A stretch of 64,000 bases of DNA from Saccopteryx bilineata (lineage: Eukaryota; Chordata; Mammalia; Chiroptera; Emballonuridae), in NCBI RefSeq assembly GCF_036850765.1, contig NC_089495.1, positions 114,537,033 through 114,601,032 of the forward strand, given 5' to 3'. Made by a program: the position numbers and the translations under genes. Below are positions 34,506 through 47,570 of the stretch, one piece after another (the stretch's first letter is position 1; each line of letters opens with the position of its first letter). The notes below the pieces were generated by a model. It did not search any database and was not told where the DNA came from. It saw nothing but the letters and a program-made list of their open reading frames with translations.

Positions 34506-37480
34506 TTGCATTTTTCAGGAAGAAGATATTTATGGAAAGATAAGATGCTATATAAGAAAGGAGACATTTTGTTTTCTTTTTGTCTTCTATTGACATTATA
34601 TCATCCATGTCAAGTAGAGACCTATCACTTCCTTCTCCTGTTCCTTGCACTAAATATGCCTTTTAAAAGTCATTATTTTATTATTATTGGTGTTGCTGTC
34701 CTCTATACTTTTTGGAAACTTCAATACATTCTAGGCTTCAGACTTCCTGATAATACTAAAAAAAGGTTTGGCCTATATTTGTAATCTGTTATTTGTGTTT
34801 TGCCTTATTTCCAGGGGGGAAAAAGGTATCATTATTGATGCCATTAGATACTATTATTTACATGTTGGTCATCTTGTGTCGATCACTCCTACCAGGATCT
34901 GAAGGCTCCCTGTGCACAGGAACGACGCAGAAGGGAATCAGAAGACATCTTTATTAAGAGCTGTACAAATATGTGAGGCCTGGAGAGAAGGGAAAGGGCC
35001 TCTCTTGGCCTCTGAATCTAAGTCCGAGGACGAGCTTGTCCAGGCATGCTCAAGGGCAGAGTGGGGGAGCCATCTGTGTTTCAGGCTGGGGACCATCTGG
35101 CAATGCTGTGACCACACGTGTCCAAGCAGGGTACAGACCTCAGTGAGCCACACCAGCATCGCCCCACCCCTAGTGAGTGCCACAAACGGCTGGGTAGCAG
35201 TTACCTGGTTGAAGGAGGGGACATTGTCACTCCTTAATGTGCCCCATTGCCTTTGTAGAACCTGGCCTCACCAGAGAGCTTGGGCAGCCTCACTGTCCTC
35301 AGTGTCTTCTTCATGACAGAGACTCTTTTAAGTTATATTCACAATGTCAGTCCTTAGACGATCCACTCAGCCAACTGCTGCCCTGAGTCTTCTCACAGCC
35401 AGCATGACCTCCTGATGTCCACACTGATCGTCGATCTTATCATCTTGAGTCAGAGGGGCCCTCTGTCTCAGTAAGGGAGGGGACAGAGCAAGAATCAGTT
35501 TATGTGGATGGCAGTCCTGGTTGGGTCATTTAACGAGTCACTTGCCCTTTCTTGAATTTCAATGTATTTTTTAAAAAAATTAGAAATAATAGTATCAATT
35601 TCCTTGGGCTGCTGCAAGGGTTGATAGATAAAATATATATTCACACCAATGTATGCTAGAATGTATGAAAATTCCCTGCACAGACCTCAGTGCACGCATC
35701 TGTTGCTCCTGCCTTTTCACTTTTTTCCTTAACATGGAGTTCATCACATGAATGGTTGAGGACAACTGGAGGCAGGAGAGCACACAACACATGGGGCACC
35801 AATCAGGAACTTCCCCTGGAGCTTACACTTGTAGGTCTGAAGTTTTGGTTCACTATGGTTCCTCCTCATTGGGTTTCAAAATTCCACTTGTAGAATGTTC
35901 TGGCACATGGTTTGCCTGCTTGCTTCTGGGTGTGATTTTCTTTTCTTTTCTTTTTCTCAGCAGGTTGAAGGACCCTCCTTCTAGTCTTGACTCCTTTGTC
36001 ATGGTTTGGTGGCCTTAGCTTTGTCCTAGGAATGACATCCACTGAGAGAGTCTCTTCTTGATTTCCATGGCTCACCATGCCACCTTAAGCGATGTATTTC
36101 CAATCTCCAGTGGAATGTGAGAATATGAGGAGCTGTCTGACACACTCCCAAATCCTTGGATGAAAGTTACAAAGCATTCTTCTGTCTTCTAGGAGAAAGT
36201 CTGTTTCCTTCTCGTTCTTATTCAGTCCCAGAAGCGACGTGAGACTGTTGCTGTGTGCATCATTGTTTAAAATTCCTTCATTTCATGTCAAGGGAGCATG
36301 CTTGATGCCTGCTTTGCACTAATAATCTGAGCCCTGACCATAACCCAGTCATCAGGACCCTGGGGTACGGGGCTCTGTTAAACATGAATTCTGAGGCTTG
36401 CGCAGAAGGTAGGACAGCCACCCAGCTTTCTGAAAAGTGAGCAATGCAGCCAAACACCAGCTGCATTTGACTATAGCTGCTCATCTCTGGTTCCATGTTT
36501 CCACTGAGCTGACCGCTGACTTCCATGCTTTGTGCACACGCCGCTGGGTCTATATTGGAACCACTACAAACGGAGAGAAAACTAAGAAGAAATGTGTTCT
36601 CCTCCGCCATTTCCACGTTCCTTCTGAGCTGAACGCTGTGTTTCATGCTGCTCTGGAGCACGCGCTCTTGCGCATGACGTCCAGAGGGCAGTAGTTCCTA
36701 CGCGTCCCAGAGACGGGTGCTGTAACCTCTACAGCCCCTAGCCTCGCGGTGCTCCTTAGACAGCATGGTTAATTTTAGATGATTGTATAGCTTTATTTCT
36801 CCAAAACAATTTGAACTGTTCATCTTCGTGGAAGACAGTCCGCTCTCTACCCATGACTCAAATAGGATTGACAGGTATGTTTTCTTTATATTTTCCCCTA
36901 TCGAAGAGGGAGCAACAGATAAACTGAAGGACCGACCAAGAGAAAAACAAATAAATACCCCCAAATTCGATCATTTTTTCCCTCCCAGTGCCCCCGTTCT
37001 GCTCCTACTCACGTGATGTCTTCAACTCTTGTCCACTTGGAGTATGTGGGAATCCCGCCTCCTGCTGTCCCACTAGCACTGAGGAAGGCAGGGTCCATCG
37101 GGGAAATAATGCCCAAATAGGGTTTTGAGGAATAAATAGGCCATCCCATGGCCAACGGGATGGAGAAACGGTCAATGCAGTCACAGAGATGTGAAACAGT
37201 GGTTTGGTATCACTGGAACATTGTGTGTGCCATCAGAGAAAGCATGAATGATACAACCCAAGTGAACTAATGCACATGCTTCCAGCACTGGTCATTCTCA
37301 TGAGTTTCAGACCTGCATGTCCCACTGGCCACTGAGCATCGCCACCTGGGTAGTTCACAGCCATGCGAATGCTACATGATCAGAGCCCAAGTAAGCACCC
37401 TTTTCATCCCAGTTCCCTCCCTGCCCTGCCCCCCATCTGAAACCTGGTTTTCCTTCTTTAATTTAATTTTCTTATTTGTT
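34506..37480. other. Intergenic DNA, mostly unassigned
   Basis: No supportable gene lies here. A MIR-like piece lies at about 35505-35680. A GC-richer stretch with two diverged direct repeats lies at 36480-36700. The open frames at 34912-35316 and 36278-36661 have no recognisable domain. Confidence 0.45.
35505..35680 (+). repeat. MIR SINE remnant
   Basis: 'gtcatttaacgagtcacttgccc', a gap, then 'aaataatagtatcaatttccttgggctgctgcaagggttgatagataaaa' follow the MIR order in the sense direction. It is highly diverged. Confidence 0.55.
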
Positions 37481-37489
37481 TAATTAATT

Positions 37490-37840
37490 AATTAATTAAT
37501 TTTGTGTGTGAAAGAGGCAGGGAGAGAGACAGGAACATGGAGCTGCTCCCATATGCGCCCTGGCCGGGGAATCCACTGGCAACCTCCACACTCCGAGATG
37601 GTGCTACAACTGACAGAACTATCTGCCCAGGGATCAATTCCTTTTTTCCTTTCAGAGAGACAGAGAGGGAGGGAGAGGGCAGGGACGGGGAAAGAAAGTA
37701 TTCCTTATGTTCCACTCAGTCAAGCCCTCATTGGTTGCTTCCCGTGTGTGCCCTGACTGGGGATTGACCCACAATCTTGTTTCCAGATGATGCTTCGAAC
37801 CAACTGAGCTAACTGACTGAGCTAACCATCCAGAGCCTGT
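37490..37840 (-). repeat. Composite of old tRNA-derived SINEs, minus orientation
   Basis: A (TTAA)n-like tail (37480-37502) is followed by antisense SINE body and a head-like 'gccctggccggggaatccactggcaacc'. A second GA-rich body and head follow: 'ctcattggttgcttcccgtgtgtgccctgactggggattgaccc', ending near 37840. It looks like two SINEs in tandem. Confidence 0.7.
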
Positions 37841-38325
37841 TTTTATTTTTGCTTCTTGTTTTTCGCTCTTCTTCTTTCTTTTTGCCTACATTCATTAAAG
37901 GGTTCACCACATATACATTTTTTTTAACCTAGAAAACTTCAATTCATCATCAGCTAATTCCTTTTCTCCTCCCTTCCCCAATCAGTGAATACATAAATTT
38001 TAAAAAACCAGCTGAGAACTATCTTTTAAAACCTCTCCCTTTCTTTCCTTATGTTTTTCACCTGGACTGTTACAACAGTCTTCTCATCGGGTGGGTCCTC
38101 CTCCCACCACTGCCTCTCATCACACCAGTCCATCTTCAACTTGGCCACTGGCTCCATGTCTCAGCCATGTTGGAGTTGTGGGAGGAGACAAAATGGCAGC
38201 TCAGCTTATGCAAATTAGGAGCATCTTCCCTCAGTGAGTAAGTGGTCCAGGTTCAGAGCTCTCTCTCATCACCAAGGCCAGTGTACCTCCTGTGACAAGC
38301 CACAGACCTCATAATGAAAGAGGGA
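37841..38325. other. Intergenic DNA, nothing recognised
   Basis: A/T- and C/T-rich sequence without a gene or clear repeat. Confidence 0.45.
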
Positions 38326-38700
38326 GGCCCTGGCCGGTTGGCTCAGCGGTAGAGCATCGGCCTGGCGTGCGGGGGACCCCGGTTCGATTCCCGGCCAGGG
38401 CACATAGGAGAAGCGCCCATTTGCTTCTCCACCCCCCCCCTTCCTCTCTGTCTCTCTCTTTCCCTCCCGCAGCCGAGGCTCCATTGGAGCAAAGATGGCC
38501 CGGGCGCTGGGGATGGCTCCTTGGCCTCTGCCCTAGGAGCTAGAGTGGCTCTGGTCGCAGCAGAGCATTGCCCCCTGGTGGGCAGAGCGTCGCCCCTGGT
38601 GGGCGTGCCAGGTGGATCCTGGTTGGGCGCATGCGGGAGTCTGTCTGACTGTCTCTCCCCGTTTTCAGCTTCAGAAAAAAAAAAAGAAAGAAAAAAAAAA
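38326..38700 (+). repeat. GGCCCTGG-type bat SINE
   Basis: It starts GGCCCTGGCCGGTTGGCTCA, with B box GGTTCGATTCC, the 'gcttctccacccccccc' body and an A/G tail. It keeps 'gccccctggtgggcagagcgtcgcccctgg', the ordinary form of the segment that is inverted in the copy at 15513. The flanking purine-rich repeat makes the duplication hard to place. Confidence 0.9.
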
Positions 38701-39499
38701 GAGAGAGAGGGAGCCTTTCCTGATGATTTGGACTTTGTCTTTGGGGGTCACACTTGTAACCTCCTCTTACTAGCAACATGATCAAGAATTGAAAGGAGAG
38801 GCAGGTTATCATGGGTTAGTATCAGCATGGGAGGGCCGGTGGTACTATTCTGTTTCTGTCCATGGAGAAACCAAAGAGGAAATACTGGCCAAGATAGGGG
38901 TTGTCTATGACCCTCTGCTCCTGCATGCATGGGCCTTTAATACCACAGTTCTCTTTTAGTCCATTTTAAATCTCTGCCATCAGAATCTTTGCTTCTGGGC
39001 TCCCATTTGCTCATTAGATGAAGTTCAAATTCCCTGCTATGGCTGAAAAATTCCTGGCTTGTGATCATCCAGCTTTACTTTCTGCCCCGCACAGCCCTCC
39101 CCATGGCCCTGTGACCTCTTGCCTTAGCCATACCCAGCTGCCTTCTGAGGCCCAGCCTTCCGACACTGCAGGTTTTCTGTGAGCTGGTTCCTCTATCACT
39201 CCTCTGGTATCTCTGGGAGTTACAGTGGCCTTTGGGCTTCCTAGATTTTACAGGAATCACCACTGGGTATGTTTATACATCATCCTCATCGCGAGTTCTG
39301 TATTTGCAAATTCACTAGAATTTATTTGTAACCCCAAGTTCAATGCTCACTGTATTTTCCTGGCCATTTTTGGATATGTGCAGAGTGGCACAAAATTAGA
39401 GTCACCGATGTTCATACACATTCCCAGCAGAGATCAGAGTGACTCTCCGTTTTCCTATTTCAGCTCTCATACTGTGAAGAAGTGTCCTTTTCACGGTAT
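38701..39499. other. Intergenic DNA, no gene seen
   Basis: The open frame at 39225-39545 has no recognisable domain, and its end runs into the Tigger remnant. Confidence 0.45.
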
Positions 39500-40205
39500 A
39501 TTCAGTACTATTCTTTTAACTCATTTTTGTGCTTTTGGTTGGTGATTTTGCTGTTTAAAGTGGCCTCTAGGTGTAGAGCTGGAGTGCTGTGGAGGGTTCC
39601 TGAGTGCAAGAAGGGTTGGTGTGCCTCATAGAGGAAGTACGTGTGTTAGATACGCTTTGTTCGGGCGTGAGTTTTAGTGCTGTTGGCTATGAGTTTAATG
39701 TTAATGAGTTGACAGTTTGGTGCATCCCGAAAATGTGAGAGGAAATTCACCAATCTGTGAGCCTGTTCTGGAAAGTACTAAAGTAACATTGCAGTGAATG
39801 ATGAAGCCATGGAAAAAAGAGAAAGCAGCTAAATTTGTGGATTCATAAGATGACAACGGATTTTAAAAAGTATAATAGAAAACACTGCTGTGAGACTTCA
39901 AAGAAATTTAAAGTCACATTATTCAAGATCAGGAAAATATGGAGCCTTTCTTGACTGTTGTGTAATTATAAAGAAATATTAAAGATAATTATTTGTAAAA
40001 AATGTACATTAGGTAAGGCATCTTCAAACATAAACACACATGAAACAAAGCTATACATTGATTGGCTGACAAACATGTTGTGACTAGAGGCTTGTAGATA
40101 CCTAACCCTGTATTTCTGTAAGGAGCGGTGGTTTAGTATTTGCTAATCAAGGGTTCACAGTGACTTTATAGAACAGAACTGCCTTGAATAATGAGAATCT
40201 ACTTA
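39500..40205 (+). mobile_element. Tigger (pogo/Tc1-mariner) DNA transposon remnant
   Basis: The left part 'ttttgtgcttttggttggtgattttgctgtttaaagtgg', with 'gagtgcaagaagg' and 'cgtgtgttagatacgctttgttcgggcgtgagtt', is the start of the Tigger1-type transposase region. The right part, 'cctaaccctgtatttctg' to 'gactttatagaacagaactgcc' and 'gaataatgagaatctactta', is its 3' end. The middle is lost, so the transposase is not encoded. Confidence 0.85.
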
Positions 40206-41549
40206 TGTTCCTCTTTCTGCTCCAACTGTGTGTTCATATCAGCACCTCTGTTGGCCAAGTGTTCCGCCAGATTCAACATTCAGTGACTGTTCTGCGTGAA
40301 CAAATTTCTTATGCAGGAAATCCAGGTACAGAGAAACAGATTACTTGGGATATTGAGTCTCGGCTCTGTACATTGTGGGTGTGGGTAGGAAGCACCTAGG
40401 TGGCCCATTGGGTGGGATTGTTAGAATAGAAGTAAACACTGTCTTTAAAACAATGTGCAACGGATACAGTCTGCCTAAGGCACATCAAAAGTCAAACTTC
40501 GTGGCTTTGCAACATTAAAATGCTGTAGCTTCTGGTATTTATTTATTAACTCCTGTGTAGTCAACACGCATGATTTTCCTTTTGTCAGTCTGTTGTCCTC
40601 CTGGCTGGGGTCAAACATATCCTTTTACATTACATCGCCGAGAAAAAGCCATAGACTTCGTTTTTCTGTGGCCAAATGTCAGAAGTAGAACAGTTTCATA
40701 CTAAGAATTTCATGAACTATGCTCAGAATCAACCTTTAAATTCATATGATCCAGGCTCCTAGGACAACATTTGTAGTCCATGGCTACTTAAATGACCACC
40801 ATGTTCTCCTCTCCGATGTCGAAGAGGACAAGTGGCAACTGAAATTCCTCTTTTGCCAGTGAAAGCACAACTTGCGAGTAATGGGAGAAAGTGTGTGGAC
40901 GATGAGCCGAGAGCAGTGTGGACAGTTTCCGAGGGGCAGATGGTCTCTGTTCCTGATGTCCTTTCACTGCCTGCAGCTGGGATGGGGGAGCTCCTACCTG
41001 CTTAGCGAGGGGCTCCCTGTGTCATCTTTCAGAAGAGAGGCCCGAACAGGTGCAATGGAAGAAAGGGCACTGCGTCCAATGTGGCTACTCTGCATGTCTA
41101 GTGGTCATCAAGTCTCAATTTCTGGTCCACTCAATGAAAGGGAAATGTAGTTACAGTTCACTCTTTGATAAAAACATTATAACTTCCATATTTAAGAATA
41201 AAAAAATGTAAAACAAATCCCTACCCATTATTTTAACGTCTTAGACATTGGTTAAGGGACCCAGACTGTTAGTGAATGCCTGTTGCTAAAGTCATCCTTA
41301 TGATCGGGGAAGAAACGGGATACAGTATAGAGGAGTCAAGCTTATGGACAGCTGTCTTAGAGAGAGAGTTTTCTCATGAAGCAGGTCGTCTACTTACAGG
41401 ATGAAGCATGAAAATCAAGGTGTATTTTGTAGAAAATAGAAAATATTTAATGTACATAAATTTTTTTTGCCTTGGCAATTAGTTATTTACAATTGATGAT
41501 TGATACCAACAATCAAGGTAAAAATATACATGAGGTATAAATATAATAT
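40206..41549. other. Intergenic DNA between Tigger and the STARD13 3' end
   Basis: No supported gene or clear repeat. Small open frames (for example 40872-41150) have no recognisable features. Confidence 0.45.
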
Positions 41550-43832
41550 TTAAATGCAATATCATATTTTATTTCCACTGGCAAAATAACAATGAATAAA
41601 ATACTGACCAGCAAGCTTGATGCATCTTCCCCCTCCTTCTGTTTTCTTAAATGCACCTGTGTTGTTATGCAACAGTGATATAATTAGTATGTGAGTAAAA
41701 AATTTTGAACAGTCAGATAATTGGAAAAGAAGGGGAGCAAGAAATACAATCATGTTTGTTTTAATTTAATTAAGTGTCTTCTAGGTCTCTGCTTCTCAGA
41801 GTATGTATGGTCTTTGGGCCAGCAGCCTAGGTATCCCTGAGGCCTATTAGAAATGCAGAATCTTAGGCCTGCCCCAGACTGCCTGGATCAGAGTTTGCAT
41901 TTGAACAAGATCTCCAGGCGATCTGTGTGCATGCTAAGGGTGGTGATACAATATCATTTATCTTTGTGTGCCTAGCACAGTTTCCAAACATGTAGGGTCC
42001 CATCTCTGGAGTAGGACCCATATTAAAGCTACGTTAAACTTCACTGATCATCTTGTCTATGCCCATTAGAGCCATCCAGCATGCATGGTTAAACTTGAGA
42101 TGTACAGCAGAAGTGTTGTGCTCACAGAGCACTGCCCACATGAGAAATTACGGCTTTGCCACCACCTTCTAAAGCAGGCAAGGAAATGAAAAATTCTAGG
42201 TCATAATTCAAATAGCATGATTTTCCTTGCACCATACAGAACTCATAGATAGCATTTTTATTCCTCTCAATAAAATAATTGCACAATGCTGATAACAGAA
42301 AACATTACATAAATGAATATAATACCAAAAAAGGGAAAACATTTAAGTTTTTCTTTCTTTCCTTTTAACACCAGTTGCTAAATTATGATACCAATCTCTA
42401 TTCAGAGATATATCTCGCTGAAACCAAACACAATACATTATCTTTCTCTCTATAGTTGTTGAGTTAAAATAAAAAAACCCAACAATTTAAATCCATTAGC
42501 AATTGGCTAAGGAGAGTCCATTTGCTTAGTCTATATAATAATAAATAGGGTTGGGTCAAACGAACAGGTAGCTTGAATGACTAATGAAGGATATGGATTT
42601 AACAAACCTGTTTATATTTTCTAAAATTAATTGAACAACATAGTTTTGGTCTTAATGTTAGTTTAAAACCCTGTCTTTCGGATTGCGAGACTTGAATGAA
42701 TTATATCTTAAGAGAGTCATATATAATAAGATAAGAATTCCCTGAAGCTGTAATGGTCCAGGACTCTTACTCAGATGACCATCACCTACCTCCCTTTGTT
42801 TAGTGTCCAAGTTAAATTCAGTGCAATACAGTGGTAAGAAAATGCCAATTGCCTGTGACCAAATGTAGACCACTGGTCAAACAGATGACACTTACGAGCA
42901 TTATGAAAGGCATCTATGAAAAGCTGATGAAACACAGAGGCTTCCATTGGCTGTGAACATGCAAAGGCTGCTCTAGTCAGCTCTAATCAGCAGGGAGCGA
43001 AGGGTCTGTTTCGGTCCCTCTTGCTGACGCTGGGGGTTCCTGGGCGTCTGATACTTCACTGGACCCGCACCTGGCGGGCATCCAGGGGCAACTGGGAAGC
43101 TAGCCTGTAAATTTGGTAGCGAGTTCTCACCTATTTCTCTGCTTTAAAAAGGAGTAAATATTCTTTTTCCTTGCCTTATCCAACACTTTTGATGTTTGAA
43201 TTACAAAGACAACCTGACAACTCAGAAGAAAACGTTGAAGATCATTTTCCTTTGGCTAGCGGACCTTTGGTAGAACTTGAGGGCAGACTGGCAGAGGACA
43301 CACTTGTTCAAAGGCCGTGTCAGCAGCAGCTTCTACTCGGTTTAAAGAACAAAGGGAGCTGGCGCAGCTTGAGAGAACCACGTGAGGAAGGAACTCACCG
43401 AGTCAGATGCGTTTCAAAATAAGCATCATCTATAAAATTGGTATTTTACACATATGCAGTAAAGGGAGAGATATACACACTTATGTACATAGGCTGTACA
43501 TACATTTATTTACAGTTAAGAATATGCTTCTTAGAAGCCTTTAAATAGCAAATTAGGCAATGCACAAAGGAAAAAAATCCATTTAATTTTAAGTAACGTA
43601 GATAAATGCTTTTGATTTTTAAAAAAATATTATATTAGTAGGGACCTAGCCATCTCCAGGAAGGCTAGAAAGTTCTCAGAAATTCCTGCATCCTCCACAT
43701 GCCGGCAGGCCAGTGTTTCCATTTTAAGCATCATACACATCAATCATCATCTTGCTCTCTGGCTTTCTCACGATCACACTCTCTCCTCCTTCGAGTCCTC
43801 TTCCCTGAGTTTAATGTCACACTGGGGAAAAC
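41550..43832 (-). other. STARD13: Probable STARD13 3' UTR
   Basis: This minus-strand sequence follows the STARD13 stop codon. Antisense AATAAA signals lie at 43505-43510, 42257-42262 and 41568-41573. The last gives a UTR of about 2.27 kb, close to the roughly 2.3 kb I recall for human STARD13, so the end near 41550 is an estimate. The nearer signals could give shorter mRNAs. The interval also carries a MER5-like repeat (41786-41945). Transcript data are needed to fix the end. Confidence 0.45.
41786..41945 (+). repeat. MER5-like hAT-Charlie MITE remnant
   Basis: The order 'ctgcttctcagagtatg', 'gggccagcagcctagg', 'attagaaatgcagaatcttaggcctgccccagact' and 'atctccaggcgatctgtgtgcatgc' is the classic MER5 core. 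Confidence 0.8.
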
Positions 43833-43950
43833 TCAGATTTTAGTCTCCGGACCCTCAGCAATGAGGGGCTGAAATGAGTTTCTAATTCTGGCAACTTCGG
43901 CCGCACACAGATGTCCAAAGCCTTTATTGTACCATTCTGGGGAGTGACCT
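43833..43950 (-). CDS. STARD13: STARD13 last coding exon (START domain C-terminus, stop)
   Basis: The exon starts after acceptor CCCACAG, completes a lysine codon split as AA|A, and encodes GHSPEWYNKGFGHLCAAEVA and then a tail ending ...AEGPETKI before TGA (43835-43833). The C-terminal helix of a START fold lies here; this domain binds lipid or protein partners and closes the DLC-family proteins. The tail ending ETKI fits STARD13 rather than DLC1 or STARD8, from memory of the paralogues. The 3' UTR follows without interruption. Confidence 0.95.
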
Positions 43951-44515
43951 CTGTGGGGACAAAATAATGAGAAAGGCATTGAAAAAGTCTGTTTTCACAT
44001 CCCAGCACTCTGTCACGGCAGACAAGGCTGTCCCTGTGTCCTGGTCCTCGGTATACCTGCACACACCTGGGGTGGCCTCCGCCAGGGTCTGAGACCCCAG
44101 GCAGTCAGCCTACCTTCTCAGTTCTCCCTGGGTGCTTTGAAAGAACACCATCTCCTCTGAGAAGATTCAGGCTGGACTCTAGAACTGACTGAGAAAACTC
44201 AGGGAGGAGGCTCCTGTGCGCTGAGCTCTGGGGTTGGTGTTGGCTCTGTGAGAGAAGTATGGACGTGTGCATGGGAACAGAGCCGAGGACAGAGAGGAAG
44301 GGCTTCAGGAAGGTGGCAGACTCCCAGGAAAGGTGGAGAAAAGGGAAAAAGAGGGGGAGGCAAGAGTACTCATCTATAAAGCATGTTAATGGCTGTGAGG
44401 GGGAAGGTGCAGTGAAATAAGAAACCAGGGTGGCAGCCAGGCCCTTGGCGGATGAATGTGCCGCTTGAGCTGAAGCTCTGAGACGGCACCTGCCTTCCGG
44501 GGAGTGCATACTTAC
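43951..44515 (-). other. STARD13: STARD13 intron (565 bp)
   Basis: Bounded by donor GTAAGT and acceptor CCCACAG on the minus strand. Moderately GC-rich, with no repeat that I recognise. Open frames crossing it are by chance. Confidence 0.9.
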
Positions 44516-44692
44516 TTCAGGTCCACCCGGCAGATGTGGGTCAGCCTCGACTTGCCGGAGCCACACGGTTCTATTAAGTACTGAGAATCCATTACTATGG
44601 CTCGTACACCCCCCATGAGCTGGGTGTCCTCGTGCTCCACAGAGAGGGAAACCAGGGTGCACATTCCTTTGGGCAAATCAGTCTTCCAGGTC
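44516..44692 (-). CDS. STARD13: STARD13 coding exon, START domain (second last)
   Basis: The acceptor is CACTGCAG and the donor GTAAGT. The exon completes an Arg codon (AG|G) and encodes TWKTDLPKGMCTLVSLSVEH, then DTQLMGGVRAIVMDSQYLI and EPCGSGKSRLTHICRVDLK. These are central beta strands and the long loop of the START domain, a hydrophobic-pocket fold. Conservation with the family is very high and there is no stop. The phase fits both neighbours exactly. Confidence 0.96.
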
Positions 44693-47570
44693 CTGCAGTG
44701 AAACAACCCACACATCAGAGTTATAGCTAAACGAGAAAGACCTGAACACGGTGCTGGAGTTCACACATATTTTCCTGCTCAAATTCCACTCCCAGTTCCT
44801 GGGATTAAGCAAATGTTTTCCAAAAGTGTGGCACAGTGCTGTTCAAAGCTGGGTCTCAGCACCTGGGCCCAGAGGCCAGAAATGGTCTTGCAGCACGCAG
44901 ATTTGCCTTTGGAACCAAACAGCAGCTGCAGACGCCTTGCAGTTTTGGAATCGGGACCTGCTCATTCCATTCATCCAGCAAACAGCTACAGAGCACATAG
45001 AGGTGCCAGGCTCCAGGAAGCCATCAAGGACAGAGGCACACAGTCCAGGAGGGGAAGCAGAAATACAAAGAGAACTCTAAAACACAGTGGCCAGTGCAGT
45101 GACATGGATATGTACGGAGCACTCTGGAATCATGTGGAAGGAAAGGGAGGCGTACAGGGAAGGCTTTCTGGAGGAGATGATAATCATCTCAAGTTTTAAA
45201 GGATAAATGACCTGGTGATGCTTAGCTTGAAGAAAACTAGAAACACATGGGTGGCTAACTGTCTACAAACACTTGAGTGGCTCTTGCGTGGGAGAGGAAA
45301 TGAATTCAGTTGATTAGAGTTTAGAAAGGAGCTGTCTCACAATGTGCATGTTCCAAAATGGAATGAGCTAGATGAGAAGGTAGCAAGCTCTCCGGTACTG
45401 CATCTATGCAAGCAGAGAGGGAACAACCATCTGGAGTAAGACTGTTGATGGAAGTCAGGAACCACGAGAGCATTTCTACAATTTATACCGTAGGATATAG
45501 GTTTTCTTATTGTCATTCCAGTTGTTTACGTCACAAATCCTACTCCCCTACTTGGTCATCTCACCTCTACCTTTGTCTGTCCTACAACACCACAGAGAGA
45601 AACTATTATACATTCCCCAAAAGAACTTGGGAGTAAGCAAGCCTCTCCCAAATGCTTAACAACTTCTCCATGGGCGAGACCATGCTCTTTTCATGCATGA
45701 AAATATGATTAATAATAAAGACAGAAAGATGCACAGGTTTGCCTAAGGAAAACGAAAGAAACCTGCAGCAGCTATCCCTGGGAGCTCCTGAGGAACTAGA
45801 GCAAAGGACAGTATGGGATTAATCGTTACAGGGGACCTGCCAGGTGTGCATGAGCCTAACCAGGGAGAAGCTCCCAAGACGGGAAGCACTTCAGGATGTC
45901 ACTTCCTCACCATACTTGTCGCTTTCTATCTCCTGGTATCACAAGCATAAGGAATTCCTGCTGCAGGACCCATATCTGGTTCAGTTTGTCTCCTTGTACT
46001 CTGAGCTCTCCCTCAGAGCACACATACATGGTCCATTCACATTCTCCTCATCTTGGATCAAATATCAATGCAGGGAGATTCTGCCCTGACCATTCTATTT
46101 AAAATCGCACCCCTGACTCTTCCTTTACTTCCTTATCCCCCTGGCATACCTAGCCTTATCCCCTTACTCATTATTTATTGACTCCGTTTCCCTAATGAAA
46201 TAGAGCCTGAGAGTGGATTGGTCTGCAGTGTCCCCTGCGGTCTCTCCAAAGCCACCAACAGTGCCTCATGTGGGTGGTGACGGGATCATACGCTAAGAAA
46301 TAGCAGTCTGGTAGGTAGGGGGAAGGAAGGAAAGCCTATGCTCGAGTCTGGCCCTCAGCCTCCTCTAAGGGGAAAGAAGAGCGCATGATGGTACGGCTCC
46401 ATCCCCATGGCTGCCATCCCAGAGGAACTACTGGATTTGCAGCTCGCAAGAGTGAAGGTGTGAGGTTTAACATCCGCCAGGTGACTAATGTCCCAAAAAC
46501 TGTGGTGCTGAGCCACCCACATAAGTGCCCACATTCTTCACCAGAATCCAAAGGTTGTGAATATAAACACATACTCTTAAGGATAAATGACCCTTAAAAT
46601 TCAAGGTCCCAAGGACCAACTCAAAAGGCATAAATATCCTATGTGAAGAGCAACCTTTATTTTGCCATCGAGACTAGTTCCATAAAGAAGCTATTTTAAA
46701 TAGACATTCGGGAATTTCACTAGTGATTCTTCTTATACCATTAATCCAAGAAAAGAGATGATGTTTGCCCAACAGTTATCAATACAAAATGATATATTGA
46801 TTTAAATATATATATTATTATTATTATTATTTTTAGTATCCTGAATCCCTCTTCTTTCTGATTCAGTACTGACTCACCAGCCCATGTGCACAGCTGTACT
46901 GTGCAAACTTCTTGTTACTGGTTGAGCATCCAATGACAAACCCAGACAGCAGGGGTCTGGAACTCAACCTATACATCTCTCAGAAGCAATGTTTCAGCGA
47001 CTGACATAGTCTTACAGCCTGGTCAAGCCCTGGAATCTTACTAGCCATCCAGTGACTCAGCCTAGTTGGACTTCAGAGCTGGCTCCAGGTTTCCATGCCT
47101 GGTAGTGAGCCATGACATCTGAAGTTACACAAATGAACTCTGAGGTTACACACACTCCAGTCTTGAGAGCTATCGGAGCTAGAGTCTCACTTTCCCAGAG
47201 GGAGAAAGGCCAAAAAGCGGGGAAAAAGTCAACCTCAATTTGCAATGTTTGGCAGAAAGAACAACTGGACAAACAGCAGCTATTCTTGGGACTCTGTTCT
47301 GAGGAAATGAATAATATTTATGGCCTAATAAACCCATATGCTCCACAATGAAAGGGGCCATAATGAAGCCAGACAGAGCTGTAAACTGGGCAAAGGAGCA
47401 GAAGGTCGGGCAGAAATAGAGTCAAGTCGGGTTTTGCTAAGGGAGACGAGGGCCAGCCTCATGTCCCCTGAGCAGGCGGCATTTAGGTGGTGGAGCTCTG
47501 GGATGCTTGAATCTGCAGCTCCTAGTCTGCTTTAGGAACAGAAGATGTTGAACTCCAGGGTTGGGCTTAC
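44693..47570 (-). other. STARD13: STARD13 intron (2878 bp)
   Basis: Mostly unassigned sequence, with an (ATT)n run at about 46812-46830. No additional exon is recognised. Confidence 0.85.

Noticed and set aside
39225..39545. 106-residue plus-strand frame
   Set aside because: It has no recognisable domain and its end runs into the Tigger remnant.
44105..44662. 185-residue minus-strand frame
   Set aside because: It covers intron and part of an exon in the wrong frame, with no recognisable domain.
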